Assembly (NCBI RefSeq): GCF_037997115.1
Contig: NZ_CP150484.1
Location: 8,145,403 to 8,178,658 of the forward strand
Direction: 5' to 3'
DNA: 33,256 nt
From: Amycolatopsis coloradensis
Lineage (GTDB): Bacteria > Actinomycetota > Actinomycetes > Mycobacteriales > Pseudonocardiaceae
Below are positions 31,490 to 33,256 of this stretch, piece by piece. Within the stretch, counting starts at the first letter, position 1; every line of letters begins with the position of its first letter. The notes under the pieces are model-generated. The model did not search any database. It worked only from the letters and a program-made list of their open reading frames with translations, and was not told the origin of the DNA. The translations under genes were made by a program, and so were the position numbers.

Positions 31490-32386
31490 ATGAACCTTCC
31501 CGTGGACACAGACGAACTCACGAAACGGTACGGCGAGCAACTCGCCGTCGACCGGATGAAGCTGACCGTGCTGCCCGGCGAGATCTACGGCTTCCTCGGC
31601 CCGAACGGCGCGGGCAAGACGACGACTTTGCGGATGCTGCTGGGGCTCGTCCGGCCGACTTCCGGCAGCGTCCGGCTGTTCGGCAGGCCACCCGGCGATC
31701 TCGACGGCGTCGGCGCGCTGATCGAATCACCGGGGTTCTACCCGTATCTGTCCGGTTCGGACAATCTCAAGGTGCTGGCCCGGTACAGCGGAACGGATCC
31801 GCTCCGCGTCGGCGAGGTGCTCGCGATGGTCGACCTCGCCGATCGCGGCAAGGACCGGTACTCGACCTACTCGCTCGGCATGAAGCAGCGGCTCGGTGTC
31901 GCCGCGGCGCTGCTGAAGAATCCGCGGTTGCTGATCCTCGACGAGCCGACCAACGGGCTCGACCCGGCCGGCATGGCCGACATGCGGGTGCTGATCCGCA
32001 GGCTCGGCGCGGAGGGCTGCACCGTGCTGCTGTCGAGCCACCTACTGGGCGAGGTCCAGCAGATCTGCGACCGGGTCGGCGTCGTCTCGCACGGGCGGCT
32101 GGTCGCGGAGAACACGGTGGCCGAACTGCGCGGCGGCACGGTACTGCACATCGAGGCCGATGACATCGTGCGCGCCGCGGACCTGGTGCGGCACTGGATC
32201 GGCGCGGAGAACGTGCGCGCGAGCGGGACCGGTCTCGACCTGACGGTCGACCCGGAACGCGCGTCGTGGCTGAACCGCGAACTCGTCACGGAAGGGATCC
32301 CGGTCCGCGAACTGCACGTCCGCGAACGGGATCTGGAACAGGTCTTCTTCGAGCTCACCGGAGAGGTGGCGGATCATGTGGGGTAG
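31490..32386 (+). CDS. ABC exporter ATP-binding protein, drug-resistance type
   Basis: Cytoplasmic ATPase of 298 residues that would power an ABC-2-type exporter. Walker A is GFLGPNGAGKTTT near residues 37-49. The signature motif reads YSLGMKQRLGVAAALL, as in DrrA/bacitracin-type exporters. Walker B is LLILDEPTNGLDPAG, and the switch His is in SSHLLGEV. A C-terminal region of about 80 residues (ERDLEQVFFELTGE) matches the CcmA/DrrA family end. ATG 31490 lacks a Shine-Dalgarno; GTG 31502 is an alternative. The permease start lies inside its 3' end (11-base overlap), so the pair is coupled. Substrate unknown. Confidence 0.92.
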   Translation: MNLPVDTDELTKRYGEQLAVDRMKLTVLPGEIYGFLGPNGAGKTTTLRMLLGLVRPTSGSVRLFGRPPGDLDGVGALIESPGFYPYLSGSDNLKVLARYSGTDPLRVGEVLAMVDLADRGKDRYSTYSLGMKQRLGVAAALLKNPRLLILDEPTNGLDPAGMADMRVLIRRLGAEGCTVLLSSHLLGEVQQICDRVGVVSHGRLVAENTVAELRGGTVLHIEADDIVRAADLVRHWIGAENVRASGTGLDLTVDPERASWLNRELVTEGIPVRELHVRERDLEQVFFELTGEVADHVG

Positions 32387-33200
32387 CTGTACCGCCGAGC
32401 TGGCGAAACTCGTCCGGCGTCCGGCGAACTGGTTCATGCTGGGGATCGCGGTCGCGCTCGGCCTGACCTTCACCTACCTGCTGCCGCTCGCGGGCGCGGC
32501 GGGTTCGTCGAGCGGGGCGCCCGGGGCGGACCGCGGGCTGGTCGCGACGCTTCCGGCGAATCTGGTCGGCAACTCGATCGGCGGGCTGCCGGTGTTCCTC
32601 GGGGCGATCCTGCTCGTGCTCGGGGTGCTGGCCGTCGGCACCGAGTACGGCTGGAGCACGTGGAAGACCGTGCTGACACAAGGACCTTCGCGACTGACCG
32701 TCTACAGTGGAAAATTGTTCGCGCTGGCCGTCGCGTCACTGACCGTCGTACTGACGAGCTTCGCGACCGGCGCGGTCACGAGCGCGCTCATCGCGTCTTC
32801 GGAGGGCGAGCCGATGAACTGGCCGTCGTTCGGCTCGCTGTTGACGGGGATCGGTGCCGGCTGGCTGATCGCGATGACCTGGGCGGCACTCGGCGCGGCT
32901 CTCGCCATCGCGATGCGCGGGGTGGCGCTGCCGATCGGGCTCGGCCTGGTGTGGCTGCTGGTGATCCAGAACCTGCTGTTCGGTGTCGCGGCCCCGCTGG
33001 TGGACTGGGTCGGCACGCTCCAGCTGGCGTTGCCGGGAGCCAACGCCGGTTCGCTGGCCGCGTCGCTGGGAGCTTCGGGCGCGACGCCGGGGATCGGGGA
33101 ACTCGTCGATGTCTCCCAGGCGACGCTGATCGTGGCAGGCTATCTGGTGGTCTTCGCCGGTCTGGGTGGCTGGCTGCTGCGGCGCCGGGATGTCCTCTGA
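32376..33200 (+). CDS. ABC exporter permease (ABC-2 type)
   Basis: Integral membrane protein of 274 residues with six hydrophobic segments, near residues 20-38, 72-94, 112-136, 154-176, 180-204 and 246-268. The cytoplasmic N-terminus MWGSCTAELAKLVRRPANWF and GTEYGWSTWKTVLTQGPSR between segments two and three are typical of ABC-2 permeases. The latter contains the coupling helix. The ATG at 32376 overlaps the ATPase gene by 11 bases. Together they form a two-gene exporter; the substrate may be a lipid, peptide or antibiotic. The C-terminal RRRDVL is cytoplasmic. Confidence 0.9.
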   Translation: MWGSCTAELAKLVRRPANWFMLGIAVALGLTFTYLLPLAGAAGSSSGAPGADRGLVATLPANLVGNSIGGLPVFLGAILLVLGVLAVGTEYGWSTWKTVLTQGPSRLTVYSGKLFALAVASLTVVLTSFATGAVTSALIASSEGEPMNWPSFGSLLTGIGAGWLIAMTWAALGAALAIAMRGVALPIGLGLVWLLVIQNLLFGVAAPLVDWVGTLQLALPGANAGSLAASLGASGATPGIGELVDVSQATLIVAGYLVVFAGLGGWLLRRRDVL

Positions 33201-33203
33201 AGG

Positions 33204-33256
33204 TCCGTGAAGGCCTCCTTCCCTACCTTGAGCGTAGGGAAGGAGGCCTTCACGGA
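33204..33256. terminator. 22-base perfect inverted repeat after the ABC exporter
   Basis: Arms 33204-33225 and 33235-33256 pair perfectly around a nine-base loop and contain GAAGGCCTCCTTCCCTA. It starts four bases after the permease stop and reaches the window edge, so the stem may extend further. It fits a transcription terminator. Confidence 0.7.

Noticed and set aside
1..33256. CRISPR arrays, tRNA/rRNA genes, insertion sequences, prophage genes
   Set aside because: No direct-repeat array, cloverleaf-like segment, transposase or integrase was seen on either strand.

Overview
The window is GC-rich, densely coded actinomycete DNA with many GTG and TTG starts and frequent 4-base ATGA/GTGA overlaps. 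An F420-type luciferase-like oxidoreductase, a stand-alone LigD polymerase domain, a DasR-type operator before a chitin-active LPMO and an Otr(A)-type ribosomal protection protein all point to a filamentous actinobacterium. Pseudonocardiales (Amycolatopsis-like) is my best guess. I see no rRNA, tRNA, CRISPR array, insertion sequence or phage gene, so this looks like ordinary chromosome.

Layout. 1-3228: end of an amino-sugar (chitobiose-type) uptake operon, with two sugar ABC permeases and a GH3 beta-N-acetylhexosaminidase. 3442-6340: Otr(A)/Tet(M)-like ribosomal protection protein and an LLM oxidoreductase. 6343-9215 (minus): beta-hydroxyacid dehydrogenase, GNAT acetyltransferase and a glycosyltransferase. 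9295-16378: a probable uncharacterised pterin/pyrimidine-type biosynthetic locus (below). 16379-17333: TetR regulator, tautomerase and a palindromic operator. 17469-20746: Rv1733c-like membrane protein and a PAS-GGDEF protein cut from its EAL domain by one in-frame TGA. 20881-23489: orphan ketosynthase, DUF998-like membrane protein and P-loop kinase-like protein. 23638-26525: PobA-like hydroxylase, LigD polymerase domain, and LPMO with a DasR box. 26611-30816: large TPR/CHAT protein with a small Cys/His-rich neighbour, then two overlapping paralogous small genes. 30875-33256: DUF2269-like membrane protein and a two-gene ABC exporter.

The most interesting part is 10084-15621. A translationally coupled minus-strand operon runs MDR dehydrogenase, PTPS/QueD-like T-fold protein, GT4 glycosyltransferase, SAM methyltransferase, then one continuous reading frame joining a multi-pass membrane domain to GTP cyclohydrolase II. 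The cyclohydrolase has Met where E. coli RibA has Tyr105. From memory, this same change in a Streptomyces coelicolor paralog diverts the product from APy to the formylated FAPy. A creatininase-family amidohydrolase lies convergently at its 3' end, and archaeal FAPy deformylase (ArfB) belongs to that family. The T-fold protein has lost a zinc ligand and the catalytic residues of PTPS/QueD. Together these suggest a dedicated GTP-to-modified-pyrimidine or pterin pathway, with methyl and glycosyl tailoring, whose product is unknown. An IMPase-like phosphatase, a second glycosyltransferase and a CDP-alcohol phosphotransferase flank it.

Several families of intergenic inverted repeats recur at gene ends, probably as terminators as well as dispersed repeats. 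All calls come from reading the sequence; no database search was run.
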